Assembly (NCBI GenBank): GCA_002439605.1
Contig: DJOI01000039.1
Coordinates: forward strand, 1-16,825
DNA from: Candidatus Segatella mututuai
GTDB taxonomy: Bacteria; Bacteroidota; Bacteroidia; Bacteroidales; Bacteroidaceae
Direction: 5' to 3'
DNA: 16,825 nt
This document shows, one piece after another, positions 7,365 through 14,673 of this stretch (position 1 is the stretch's first letter; the number at the start of each line of letters is the position of its first letter). The translations under genes and the position numbers were made by a program. A model generated the notes under the pieces. The model was not told the origin of the DNA, searched no databases, and saw only the letters and a program-made list of their open reading frames with translations.

Positions 7365-8084
7365 CTATCTTGTTTCCTGTTCTTGCCCGTATGTGTCCTC
7401 GTCGGTATACGATGCCAGGTCTTCCGCTTGCAGGGCGCTGACGAGATACAGTTGGTAGAGCATTTCGTTTTGCTGCTCTTCAAGGGCTTTCAGATGGGCA
7501 TCCGCCATCACCTCGGGAGTTTGCTGTATAGAGTCGACGACAGTTTGGGCAAGCCATGCGACAGGAGGTGCCGGGCTGTGGAGGTGTTTGCGGTAAGTAC
7601 CTCGTTTGCGAGGACGCAACTTGGGCTTGGCCGTCCGTGGAATGCTTGGTTTCACCTCGGTTGCCGTGGAGGGGGCTACAGCCTCGGTTGTATCGCTTTT
7701 GGCCTGTGCCAACGTTGCAGAAGGAGAGCCCGGTCTGTTGTTTTTCCCCGACGGCCACGTCAGGACGATGAGCAAAGCCACAGCTGCGGCTGCTGCAAGG
7801 AGACTCCACAGAGGTCGCCGGCGCACATGGTTGCGAAGTGGTTTGCTGCGTTCCTTATTGATTGGCATTTCTTTATCACGTGGCATTTCCTCTTCAAGTG
7901 GCAACCCATCTTCAAGTGGCATCCCCTTGTCGAAGTAAGCAAACATTAGCCGATAGGGCTTTAGGTCGTCGCTCACATCGTGGTGGACGGCAAACCATTG
8001 GCTTATCTTTTCTTCCTCTTCGAGCGAGGTGAGTCCTTGCATGAATCGCCCGATGAGAAGTCTTATTTCTTTTTCTCCGTTCAT
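7365..8084 (-). CDS. Anti-sigma-like single-pass membrane protein
   Basis: The 239-residue protein lies directly downstream of an ECF sigma gene. It has an N-terminal, probably cytoplasmic region (1-90), a membrane segment (about 92-110) after the basic cluster VRRRPLW, and a periplasmic tail of about 130 residues rich in Pro, Lys and Arg. This is the usual anti-sigma layout. The N-terminus (IRLLIGRFMQGLTSLEEEEKI) resembles the first helices of FecR-like anti-sigma proteins, but there is no recognisable FecR domain and no HxxxCxxC zinc motif. Residues 55-78 are four hexapeptide repeats (MPLEDG, LPLEEE, MPRDKE, MPINKE) just before the membrane. The start has an unusually strong AAGGAGG nine bases upstream. 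Anti-sigma function is inferred from position and topology. Confidence 0.72.
   Translation of the reverse strand: MNGEKEIRLLIGRFMQGLTSLEEEEKISQWFAVHHDVSDDLKPYRLMFAYFDKGMPLEDGLPLEEEMPRDKEMPINKERSKPLRNHVRRRPLWSLLAAAAAVALLIVLTWPSGKNNRPGSPSATLAQAKSDTTEAVAPSTATEVKPSIPRTAKPKLRPRKRGTYRKHLHSPAPPVAWLAQTVVDSIQQTPEVMADAHLKALEEQQNEMLYQLYLVSALQAEDLASYTDEDTYGQEQETR
7864..7935 (-). repeat. Four 18-base coding repeats in the anti-sigma-like gene
   Basis: In-frame tandem units at 7864-7881, 7882-7899, 7900-7917 and 7918-7935 encode the hexapeptides of residues 55-78. On the plus strand the units begin GGCAT or GGCAA. The two middle units share ATCTTCAAGT or CTCTTCAAGT endings. The unit length is a multiple of three, so copy-number change would keep the frame. 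Confidence 0.75.
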
Positions 8085-8093
8085 ATTTCTTTT

Positions 8094-8100
8094 CCTCCTT
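8094..8100 (-). promoter_or_regulatory. Strong Shine-Dalgarno site of the anti-sigma-like gene
   Basis: AAGGAGG reads on the minus strand nine bases before the ATG at 8084. The sigma gene just upstream has no such site, so the second gene may be translated more strongly than the first. Confidence 0.6.
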
Positions 8101-8159
8101 GATAATTAAAGCTTTGTTATCGTATTATACCACATTTATATATTAAGCATTCTTATATA

Positions 8160-8660
8160 TCATAACATTCGTTGCTTGATTTGAAGCAACATCTTCTGTC
8201 GTGCTCTCGACAAAAGAGTGGCTGCAGACGCTGGCGTGATGCCTATGATGTGGGCTATCTCTTCCATGCTCTTCTTCTCTACCTGTCGAAGGTACAGCAC
8301 TTGATATTGCGTGGAAGGCAGCTCGTGCAGTTTCTGCCGCAGCCACTTGTCGTTCTCTTGGGTTTCCATCACAATATCGGGCGGAGCCTCGCGACTTTCG
8401 GCTTGAAGATGTGGATGCAACTGCATGGTGTCTTCTCGTTTTTTGCGGTGCAGGTCGATGCAGTAATGTTTGGCGATGCTTCCTGCCAGTCCCTTAGCAT
8501 GTTGCATAGAGAAGATGTCCTGCCTAATGGCCCACAGCTTGAGCATGGTGTCTTGGGCCACGTCGTCGGCGGTCATACCGTCAGCGCCATAGCCTTTGCT
8601 GATGTGCTGGGCGATTTGCCGTAGCTCTGGAACCAATGAGGTAAATTCTTTCTCTGTCAT
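8160..8660 (-). CDS. RNA polymerase sigma-70 factor, ECF subfamily
   Basis: The 166-residue protein has only sigma regions 2 and 4, as in extracytoplasmic-function sigma factors. Region 2 (about 8-78) includes GMTADDVAQDTMLKLW, the usual ECF region 2.2 helix that binds core polymerase. Region 4 (about 105-160) includes LPSTQYQVLYLRQVEKKSMEEIA and an HTH ending TLLSRARQKM. It would direct polymerase to a small regulon, most likely including its own operon. It is the first of three same-strand genes, followed after 75 bases by the anti-sigma-like gene. No TAnnTTTG promoter is evident upstream, consistent with autoregulation from an ECF-specific promoter, though that is inference. Confidence 0.93.
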   Translation of the reverse strand: MTEKEFTSLVPELRQIAQHISKGYGADGMTADDVAQDTMLKLWAIRQDIFSMQHAKGLAGSIAKHYCIDLHRKKREDTMQLHPHLQAESREAPPDIVMETQENDKWLRQKLHELPSTQYQVLYLRQVEKKSMEEIAHIIGITPASAATLLSRARQKMLLQIKQRML

Positions 8661-8749
8661 GCGCGCTTTTTATCTTACTTGTTCTGATGTATAAACGAAG
8701 AAAATGGGAATTTATCAACAGCTTTAACTTCTCTTAACCTCAAGTGTGA

Positions 8750-8792
8750 GTCCAACAAAAGCAATCCTGTCCAACAAAAGCTTTGTTAGGAC
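8750..8792. repeat. 13-base direct repeat with an overlapping hairpin
   Basis: GTCCAACAAAAGC occurs at 8750-8762 and 8769-8781, a 19-base period. The second copy also pairs with 8782-8792 (ten base pairs with one bulged A at 8788). The site lies 90-130 bases upstream of the sigma gene, so it could be a regulatory site or part of the 3' structure of the GH operon. Confidence 0.45.
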
Positions 8793-8796
8793 AACA

Positions 8797-8849
8797 ATAA
8801 TTAGAGAGGGTGCGTCATAAGTCCATGACGCACCCTCGTATCTAATTAT
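8797..8849 (-). terminator. Large hairpin after the GH51 gene, probable terminator
   Basis: An inner perfect 13-bp stem (8806-8818 with 8825-8837, six-base loop) continues into an outer 9-bp stem (8797-8805 with 8841-8849) after a three-base bulge (8838-8840). It sits about 50 bases past the GH51 stop and is the likely end or 3' stabiliser of that transcript. There is no strong T-run, so factor-independent termination is not certain. Confidence 0.55.
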
Positions 8850-8899
8850 GCGATAAGAAAAAAGAGCAGAGCAGATGTTGTGAACAGCTTTGCAAAGCA

Positions 8900-10843
8900 T
8901 CAGAAGCGATAGACAGCAAAGCTGTGTGGCTTCAGCTTGACATCAAGCACATTGCCTTGCGTCTGTGCATCCGACTTGATGGGCACTACGGCATTCTTGC
9001 GCTCTATCCTGTTTTCTGCACGAAGATCATCGGCATGAAGAAGAGTAACCTGTCCCGGCTTCAGCTTCTTCAGACCTTGGAAGATAACCCGTATGGGTTT
9101 CTCCTGCGCCGAGGTGTTGGCTATTTTCACAATATAACTCTTGGTGGGCTTGTCGTAGCAGGCTGTGGCATAAAGCCCATCCTCGCCCTCTACAGCCTGG
9201 CCGTTATGGGTGAGTTTCAGTACGTGGGTGCCCTTGTTCATGCCATAAAGCTGCTGCACATAATAGTTGGCCGAGCGCACGGAGGTAAGGTTGTCGAACC
9301 AAATGAGGTCTGGCCGCCATTGCCAACCATCCACATGCGCGAAGAGAGGCGCATAAGTGGCTTGATACACCACGTCGGCATTACGTTCCAAGCCTGTCAT
9401 GAAAGCAGCCTCTGCGAGGGCTGCCTCCCACGAGTTGGGATTGTTCTTGGCATGAGCCGCATATTCACCTGCAAACACCTTGGGACCCTTGCGGTCGTAA
9501 TGGTCGTAACGGCCTGCATTGGCAAGAAACCACTCTGGACTCTTGTAGTAATGCTCGTCCACCAAGTCGACTCCCAACCGTCGCATCTGCTCCCAACCAT
9601 AGTCAAAATTGTCGCCATCAGCCGAAGGACCAGACGAACCACATATCTTTATCTCTGGATACTTGGCACGTATCTGCTCCACAAACTTCTCGAGACGCTC
9701 AGGATAGAGCGGTCCCCACTGCTCGTTGCCTATTCCTATCTGCTTCAGCCCGAATGGTGCAGGATGCCCCATATCGGCACGCAACTTGCCCCACTTGCTG
9801 GTTACTGAGCCATTGGCAAACTCTATCAAGTCGAGCGCGTCGTCAATATAACTCTGCAAGTCGGCTACTGCCACATGGGCATTAGGGTCTTTGTCGTCGT
9901 TCTGATACTGGCAGGCCAATCCTACAGAGAGTATGGGAAGAGGTTCTGCGCCAATCTTCTCGGCAAGCAGAAAATACTCATAGAAGCCCAAGCCCAACGA
10001 CTGGAAATAGTTGGGGAAGAGACGATGTGGAAAGGTGTCGCGCCAACGGTTCTCGTTGAGAGGCCGGTTCTCGGGAGCACCCACGCTGTTTTTCCACTCA
10101 TAGCGTGTATCAAGGTCGGTTCCTTCTACTATGCATCCACCAGGAAAGCGGAAAATGCCTGGATGAAGGTCGACAAGATCTTGTACCAGATCGGCTCGAA
10201 GCCCATGCCAGTTGTCGGAGGGGAAGAGCGAAACATGGTCGAGATCCACGCTCTCGGCACCTTTCTCTAAGTACACGCGCATCAAACCCTTGGGGTCGGT
10301 CTGCGGTGAGGTGAGCGTACAGGTGTGCTTCTGCCATTTGTTGTTGGTAATGGTAATGGTCTGCCGTGCGATGACATCGTTTCGGGAGTTGACCAACTCT
10401 ACTCTTATTTTTGTCTGCTTGCCGTCGAGAAGATGCAGACGGGCATAGACGGAGAAGTCGTACCGCATGTCTTTCTTCAGTCCCATGCCGAAGAAGCCTC
10501 GGTTCTCCAGTCCGGTCTGTTTATCTCGCGCCCCTGCACTTTCGAGTGTCACATAATGTGGATTACGAGAAAAGGCGGGGTTCACATCGTTGAGTGTGAC
10601 ATGGCCGAAGGTGTTCCATCCCATCAGTCTCTGAGGGAACTCGAAGGAACGGTTCTCCACCATCTCGGCATAAAGTCCACCGTCCGCTCCGAAGTTGATA
10701 TCCTCGAAGAAGATGCCATACATAGTGGGCTGGATGGGCGCTCCAAGCTTATTGGCCTGGACGACAAACTGCTGTTGTGAAAAACTTGCGAGCGAGGAGG
10801 TTGCCGCTAACATAAAGGTTGTAAGGATTTTTGATGGTCTCAT
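8900..10843 (-). CDS. Alpha-L-arabinofuranosidase, GH51
   Basis: This exported 647-residue enzyme should release alpha-linked L-arabinofuranose from arabinan, arabinoxylan or arabinogalactan. The start chosen is the ATG at 10843, because it places a signal peptide (MRPSKILTTFMLAATSSLASFSQ) at the N-terminus. An ATG 48 bases upstream would bury it. The family opening PTMYGIFFEDINFGADGGLYAEM is followed by an inserted beta-rich, carbohydrate-binding-like stretch (about 65-200). The catalytic barrel then carries GNEQWG with the presumed acid/base Glu 374, and VFAGEYAAH with the presumed nucleophile Glu 460. The C-terminal beta domain ends in KLKPHSFAVYRF, typical of GH51. It follows the GH2 gene by 50 bases and is probably co-transcribed with it. 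Confidence 0.93.
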   Translation of the reverse strand: MRPSKILTTFMLAATSSLASFSQQQFVVQANKLGAPIQPTMYGIFFEDINFGADGGLYAEMVENRSFEFPQRLMGWNTFGHVTLNDVNPAFSRNPHYVTLESAGARDKQTGLENRGFFGMGLKKDMRYDFSVYARLHLLDGKQTKIRVELVNSRNDVIARQTITITNNKWQKHTCTLTSPQTDPKGLMRVYLEKGAESVDLDHVSLFPSDNWHGLRADLVQDLVDLHPGIFRFPGGCIVEGTDLDTRYEWKNSVGAPENRPLNENRWRDTFPHRLFPNYFQSLGLGFYEYFLLAEKIGAEPLPILSVGLACQYQNDDKDPNAHVAVADLQSYIDDALDLIEFANGSVTSKWGKLRADMGHPAPFGLKQIGIGNEQWGPLYPERLEKFVEQIRAKYPEIKICGSSGPSADGDNFDYGWEQMRRLGVDLVDEHYYKSPEWFLANAGRYDHYDRKGPKVFAGEYAAHAKNNPNSWEAALAEAAFMTGLERNADVVYQATYAPLFAHVDGWQWRPDLIWFDNLTSVRSANYYVQQLYGMNKGTHVLKLTHNGQAVEGEDGLYATACYDKPTKSYIVKIANTSAQEKPIRVIFQGLKKLKPGQVTLLHADDLRAENRIERKNAVVPIKSDAQTQGNVLDVKLKPHSFAVYRF

Positions 10844-10893
10844 GTTGTTACATTGTTTTATTGATTTCTGAATTTCCGACAAGTTGCACATTA

Positions 10894-13800
10894 TTACCTC
10901 TTCACAGGCACAAGGACAAAGCTAAAGCTCTTGTTGCCAGCATGTACGCGATATTTTTCCAAAGGCCAAGCGCCCCAGGAGTTTTCGCCTCCCACACCAT
11001 AATGCTCGCCATCGATGAAGAGGTTGGTGAATTTCGACTTCTGCAAGTTAAAGCTGTGGCGCTGGTCTTTCTCGTCACCATCGTCCAGTTCGTCGATGTC
11101 GAAGTGAAGCGCAGAGGCATAGAATGGCCGGCAACTCTTCACCATCACCCCAAAGCCATCGCCATCGGTCTGCTTCCACCAGTGCATATCGCCCTTTGTT
11201 CCACTTTCCTGTGGACGGATGTAGGGGAAATATTGATTGTCGGCATGGTCGTGATAAATTCCTATACGCATGCAGTCCTTTCGGTCGGAATAATTCTCTA
11301 TGGGGCCTCGGCCGTAGTACTCGCTCTCTCCCATATCGTAAGGCAGTTGCACGAGCACGCCAAAGCGGAAGAGGTCGCTCACTTTCTCGCCTTCTGCCAT
11401 TTGCAAATCTTCGGTTACTTTCACGACACCTGTATTCGCCATGACGAGATAGGTAACCGACAGTTCTGCTTTCACCTGTGGCATGGCATAGGTGGCACAG
11501 ATGTTGAAGGTATTCGCCTTCTTGTTTTTCGTTGCTGTAAGAGCTTTCAAAGTCAGCTCAGGATGCCTCCACAGTTTGAACTTTTTCTGCAGACCAGCGC
11601 CCATGTCGTTGTCGGTAGGAGCTCGCCAGAAGTTGGGTTTCAATGTTCCGCCCTCGCCCAAGAGCGACTTGCCCTGATAGGTAAAGGCAGAGATAAGGCC
11701 AGTGGTGCGGCTTACCTTAAAGGTGAGATCGGGCGTTACGACAGCCAAGTCGGCTTCTCCCTTACGGTCGATGAGCTTTGCCTTCACGTTCTTGCCGGCT
11801 GTGGCCTTTACCTGTTTTTCAGCACAATGTCCGCAGCACGCCTTCTCCTTCACCGCAAGCTGACTGTAGGCTATTACCTGACCGGCCTCCATGAGGGGTT
11901 CTGCTTTCTTCAGACGGAAGTCAATGTTGAGGAATACTTCCTTGCCCTTTACCTTCGACAGGTCGTAAGGGATGGTGATGGTCTTTGTCTGCTGTGGAGC
12001 CACATCGATGTTGGCAAGGGTTCCGTTCTGGGTCTCCACGCCATCTTCTATCAAGCTCCACGCCAATGCGCAATTGCTCAAGCCTATAAAGAAGTTCTCA
12101 TTATATACGTTCACCTCTCCATTCTGGGCATCCTTCATCGTGGTCCAAATGTTCTGATACTGATAAGCCACCTCGTATGCATGAGGATTGAGCTGACGGT
12201 CGGGGCCTACGATTCCATTGCAATTGAAGTTGTTGTCGCTTGGGTCGTATTTATTATAGTCGCCACCATAAGTATACTCTATCTGTCGGAGTTGCTCATT
12301 GCTCATGTTGTCGGTCTTTATGCTCATTGGCTTCTGAGTGTGACGATGCAGTCCCTGGTCGACAAAGTCCCAATCGAAACCGCCTTGGAAAATAGGATAC
12401 TTGCGCACAAGTGCCCAATAATCGCTCAGATTGCCACCCGAGTTGCCCATGGTGTGATTGTACTCACATTGTATAAGAGGCTTGTCGCTCTTAGGATTCT
12501 TACTATAAGACTCGCAGTCTTTCACCGAATAATACATAGGACAGAAGATGTCGGTTCCATCGCCAGAACCTGCCTGTTCATACTGCACAGGGCGACTCTG
12601 ATCCTGGCTCTTTACCCACTTGTAAGCCTGCATGAAGTTGTCGCTCATCACCGTCTCATTGCCCAAGCTCCAAGTTACAACCGAAGGATGGTTGTAAAAG
12701 TTGGACACGTTGTGCTGGTTGCGCTCCATGATTTGTTTGGCGAACATTGGTTTGCCTGCTGCCGCATCCTTTCCATAACCGAAGCCATGACTCTCCTGGT
12801 TGGCTTCTGCCACCACATAGATTCCATACTCATCGCAGAGGTCGTACCAACGAGGATCATCGGGATAGTGACATGTACGCACCGCATTGATGTTCAGACG
12901 TTTCATCAGCCGAATATCCTGCATCATACGCTCCATGCTTACCACATATCCGCCATCAGGATCCATCTCATGACGGTTGGCTCCCTTGATGAGTACAGGC
13001 TGACCATTGACCAAGAACTGGCGGTTCTTTATTTCCACTTTTCGGAAACCTACCTTGACAGGTGTCACACTTGCCTGGCGCATGTCAGCTCTTTTACCAC
13101 GTCCTGACAGCGAAACCTGCAGGGTGTAAAGATAAGGAGTCTCGGCCGTCCATTTGTGGGGACTGTCTATCTTCATAGATAGATGAGCCAGACCATTATT
13201 GGCTACCCCCGCAGCTGTTGCCACCTGCTTTCCTTCCTTGTCGAAGAGGATAAGGTTAAGATTTCCTTGTCCTTTCACCTTAGCTGCCACCTGCAGCACT
13301 CCATCCTTATAATTGTTTACCAGGTCGGGGGTGACACGGATGTCCTCAAGTTGCAACTTGGCATTGCGTGCATAGAGATAATTCTCGCGTGCCACGCCAC
13401 TCAGTCGCCAGAAGTCCTGGTCCTCGCACCATGAACCGTCGCACCAACGGAACGTCTGGAAGGCAATGAGGTTCTTGCCCTTTTTAAGGAAAGGAGTGAT
13501 GTCGAACTCAGCTGCCACCTTACTGTCTTCTGCATAGCCGGCAAACTGTCCGTTGACATATAAATATATGTTGGAAGTGACGCTTCCGAAATGGGCTATC
13601 ACCTGTTTACCGTTCCAGCTTGCAGGAATATCTATCTGGCGACGATAAGAGCCCACATGGTTGTCCTTGACAGGTACTGCAGGAGGTTGCTCATTGAAAT
13701 GGTTACGCCAGGCAAAGCCTGCGTTCACATACTCGGGTTGGCCATAGCCATTTAACTCCCAGATGCCTGGGACAACCATAGTGCCCCAATGGGAATCATC

Positions 13801-14160
13801 GAGGTTGGCAAGATAAAAGTCGGTAGGTCGCTGGTCGGCATTCTCTACCCACTTGAACTTCCATGTTCCGTCCAAAGAAAGAAAATTCTGGCTTTTTGTC
13901 TTGTCGACACTGGCAAGGTCTCTGCTCTTTACCACTCCTCCATCCTTGTACACCATATCGGCAAAGGAATAGGAAAAGAAAGATGTGTGGAGAGGCAGAC
14001 GATTGATCGCATTCACTTGCAGGTCGTGCCACTCTGTGAAATTGGGTTGTTGAACAGTTGTCTTGTTCACCGTCCGGGCTGTTGCCTTAGGCTTCTTGGC
14101 ACCGAAAGCATACATGGTCAAAGCTGCCAAACCCAAAGTAAGGAATAGTTTTTGTTTCAT
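10894..14160 (-). CDS. Beta-galactosidase, GH2 (LacZ-like), secreted
   Basis: The 1088-residue protein has all LacZ domains plus a signal peptide (residues 1 to about 20, LTLGLAALTMYAFG). The N-terminal jelly-roll domain starts near WKFKW, with WELNGYGQPEYVN near residue 140. Ig-like domains follow, then a TIM barrel (about 370-670) with WSLGNE (acid/base Glu 502) and CEYNHTMGNS (nucleophile Glu 566), matching E. coli LacZ Glu461 and Glu537. The C-terminal beta-sandwich (Bgal_small_N type) fills about 790-1080. A short CCGHC insertion lies at 775-779 before that domain. Export to the periplasm or surface and pairing with GH51 suggest trimming of galactose from plant arabinogalactan or galactan. 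Other GH2 activities cannot be excluded, though the LacZ-like architecture favours galactose. It has its own promoter at 14269-14299. Confidence 0.93.
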   Translation of the reverse strand: MKQKLFLTLGLAALTMYAFGAKKPKATARTVNKTTVQQPNFTEWHDLQVNAINRLPLHTSFFSYSFADMVYKDGGVVKSRDLASVDKTKSQNFLSLDGTWKFKWVENADQRPTDFYLANLDDSHWGTMVVPGIWELNGYGQPEYVNAGFAWRNHFNEQPPAVPVKDNHVGSYRRQIDIPASWNGKQVIAHFGSVTSNIYLYVNGQFAGYAEDSKVAAEFDITPFLKKGKNLIAFQTFRWCDGSWCEDQDFWRLSGVARENYLYARNAKLQLEDIRVTPDLVNNYKDGVLQVAAKVKGQGNLNLILFDKEGKQVATAAGVANNGLAHLSMKIDSPHKWTAETPYLYTLQVSLSGRGKRADMRQASVTPVKVGFRKVEIKNRQFLVNGQPVLIKGANRHEMDPDGGYVVSMERMMQDIRLMKRLNINAVRTCHYPDDPRWYDLCDEYGIYVVAEANQESHGFGYGKDAAAGKPMFAKQIMERNQHNVSNFYNHPSVVTWSLGNETVMSDNFMQAYKWVKSQDQSRPVQYEQAGSGDGTDIFCPMYYSVKDCESYSKNPKSDKPLIQCEYNHTMGNSGGNLSDYWALVRKYPIFQGGFDWDFVDQGLHRHTQKPMSIKTDNMSNEQLRQIEYTYGGDYNKYDPSDNNFNCNGIVGPDRQLNPHAYEVAYQYQNIWTTMKDAQNGEVNVYNENFFIGLSNCALAWSLIEDGVETQNGTLANIDVAPQQTKTITIPYDLSKVKGKEVFLNIDFRLKKAEPLMEAGQVIAYSQLAVKEKACCGHCAEKQVKATAGKNVKAKLIDRKGEADLAVVTPDLTFKVSRTTGLISAFTYQGKSLLGEGGTLKPNFWRAPTDNDMGAGLQKKFKLWRHPELTLKALTATKNKKANTFNICATYAMPQVKAELSVTYLVMANTGVVKVTEDLQMAEGEKVSDLFRFGVLVQLPYDMGESEYYGRGPIENYSDRKDCMRIGIYHDHADNQYFPYIRPQESGTKGDMHWWKQTDGDGFGVMVKSCRPFYASALHFDIDELDDGDEKDQRHSFNLQKSKFTNLFIDGEHYGVGGENSWGAWPLEKYRVHAGNKSFSFVLVPVKR

Positions 14161-14268
14161 TTTTTACGTTATAAAGGTGTTTGTTTAGTTTATTCTGTTT
14201 TATCATAGCGTTTCTTTTATTGCTTAGCTCAAGGAACGCTCTCATGCTTAATTGTTGTTGTCTGGTTG

Positions 14269-14299
14269 CAAAAATAAGCTTTTTTTCCGACTTGACAAG
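14269..14299 (-). promoter_or_regulatory. Promoter of the GH2-GH51 operon
   Basis: On the minus strand, CTTG (14296-14299) is followed after 19 bases by TATTTTTG (14269-14276), fitting TTTG-N19-TAnnTTTG. The predicted leader is about 100 bases, long enough for leader control, but no strong structure is evident in it. Confidence 0.65.
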
Positions 14300-14474
14300 C
14301 ATATATTATGTTAAAAATGTTGTTTCTACACTTATTCTTTTAAAAATACAAAAAAGTGCCAATAAGCGTACCATCGTCCACTCTACATTTTGGCTTGGGG
14401 CGAGCTGGACGATGTGGGTTTTCTGACAGTGGATAAGCAAAAATGATCCGTCTATTATTTGGGCAAAGGAAGTT

Positions 14475-14509
14475 CTATAGGTAACTATTGGGCACCCCCT
14501 ATAGGCAAC
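14475..14509. repeat. Direct repeat CTATAGGYAAC
   Basis: CTATAGGTAAC (14475-14485) and CTATAGGCAAC (14499-14509) are 24 bases apart. A nearby GGGCA also recurs (14460-14464 and 14490-14494). Function unknown. Confidence 0.4.
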
Positions 14510-14564
14510 ATGTATTACTGGCACATACGACATGAGGAGGCATAGTTGTACAACATGATTTCTT

Positions 14565-14600
14565 GTCTAATTATTAGACGGCTGTGTCTAATAATTGGAC
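14565..14600 (+). promoter_or_regulatory. Twin palindromic operator, probable enhancer site
   Basis: GTCTAATTATTAGAC (14565-14579) is a perfect palindrome about its central T. GTCTAATAATTGGAC (14586-14600) is the same element with one pair changed. Their centres (14572 and 14593) are 21 bp apart, so two dimers would bind the same face of the helix. They lie about 85-120 bases before the predicted sigma-54 start, the usual place for an enhancer-binding protein. A TetR- or MarR-type operator is the alternative. Confidence 0.65.
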
Positions 14601-14657
14601 ATTTCCACCAATGATAAATATTTCATAAGTGATTGATAATCACCATTATTAATCTTT

Positions 14658-14673
14658 TGGCACGGCAATTGAT
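14658..14673 (+). promoter_or_regulatory. Sigma-54-type promoter of the efflux operon
   Basis: TGGCACGGCAATTGAT fits the consensus TGGCACG-N4-TTGCW with one mismatch (A for C in the -12 element). The GG of the -24 element and the GA at -12 have the required spacing. Transcription would begin near 14684, leaving about 18 bases to the ATG at 14702. No TAnnTTTG primary promoter is seen in this orientation. Confidence 0.62.

Noticed and set aside
6240..7949. 569-codon plus-strand frame opposite the anti-sigma-like and secreted genes
   Set aside because: It lies antisense to two genes with clear signal or membrane features and operon spacing, has no promoter, and its translation resembles no protein.
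10844..10891. Upstream ATG for the GH51 enzyme
   Set aside because: It would put 16 polar residues before the signal peptide; the ATG at 10843 gives a normal signal sequence.
10831..13107. 758-codon plus-strand frame opposite GH2 and the GH51 start
   Set aside because: It is the antisense shadow of the GH2 catalytic region; the minus-strand proteins carry the catalytic motifs.
14347..14363. Sigma-54-like TGGCACT on the minus strand upstream of GH2
   Set aside because: The -12 G is one base too close and it lies about 200 bases from the GH2 start, with a good primary-sigma promoter in between.
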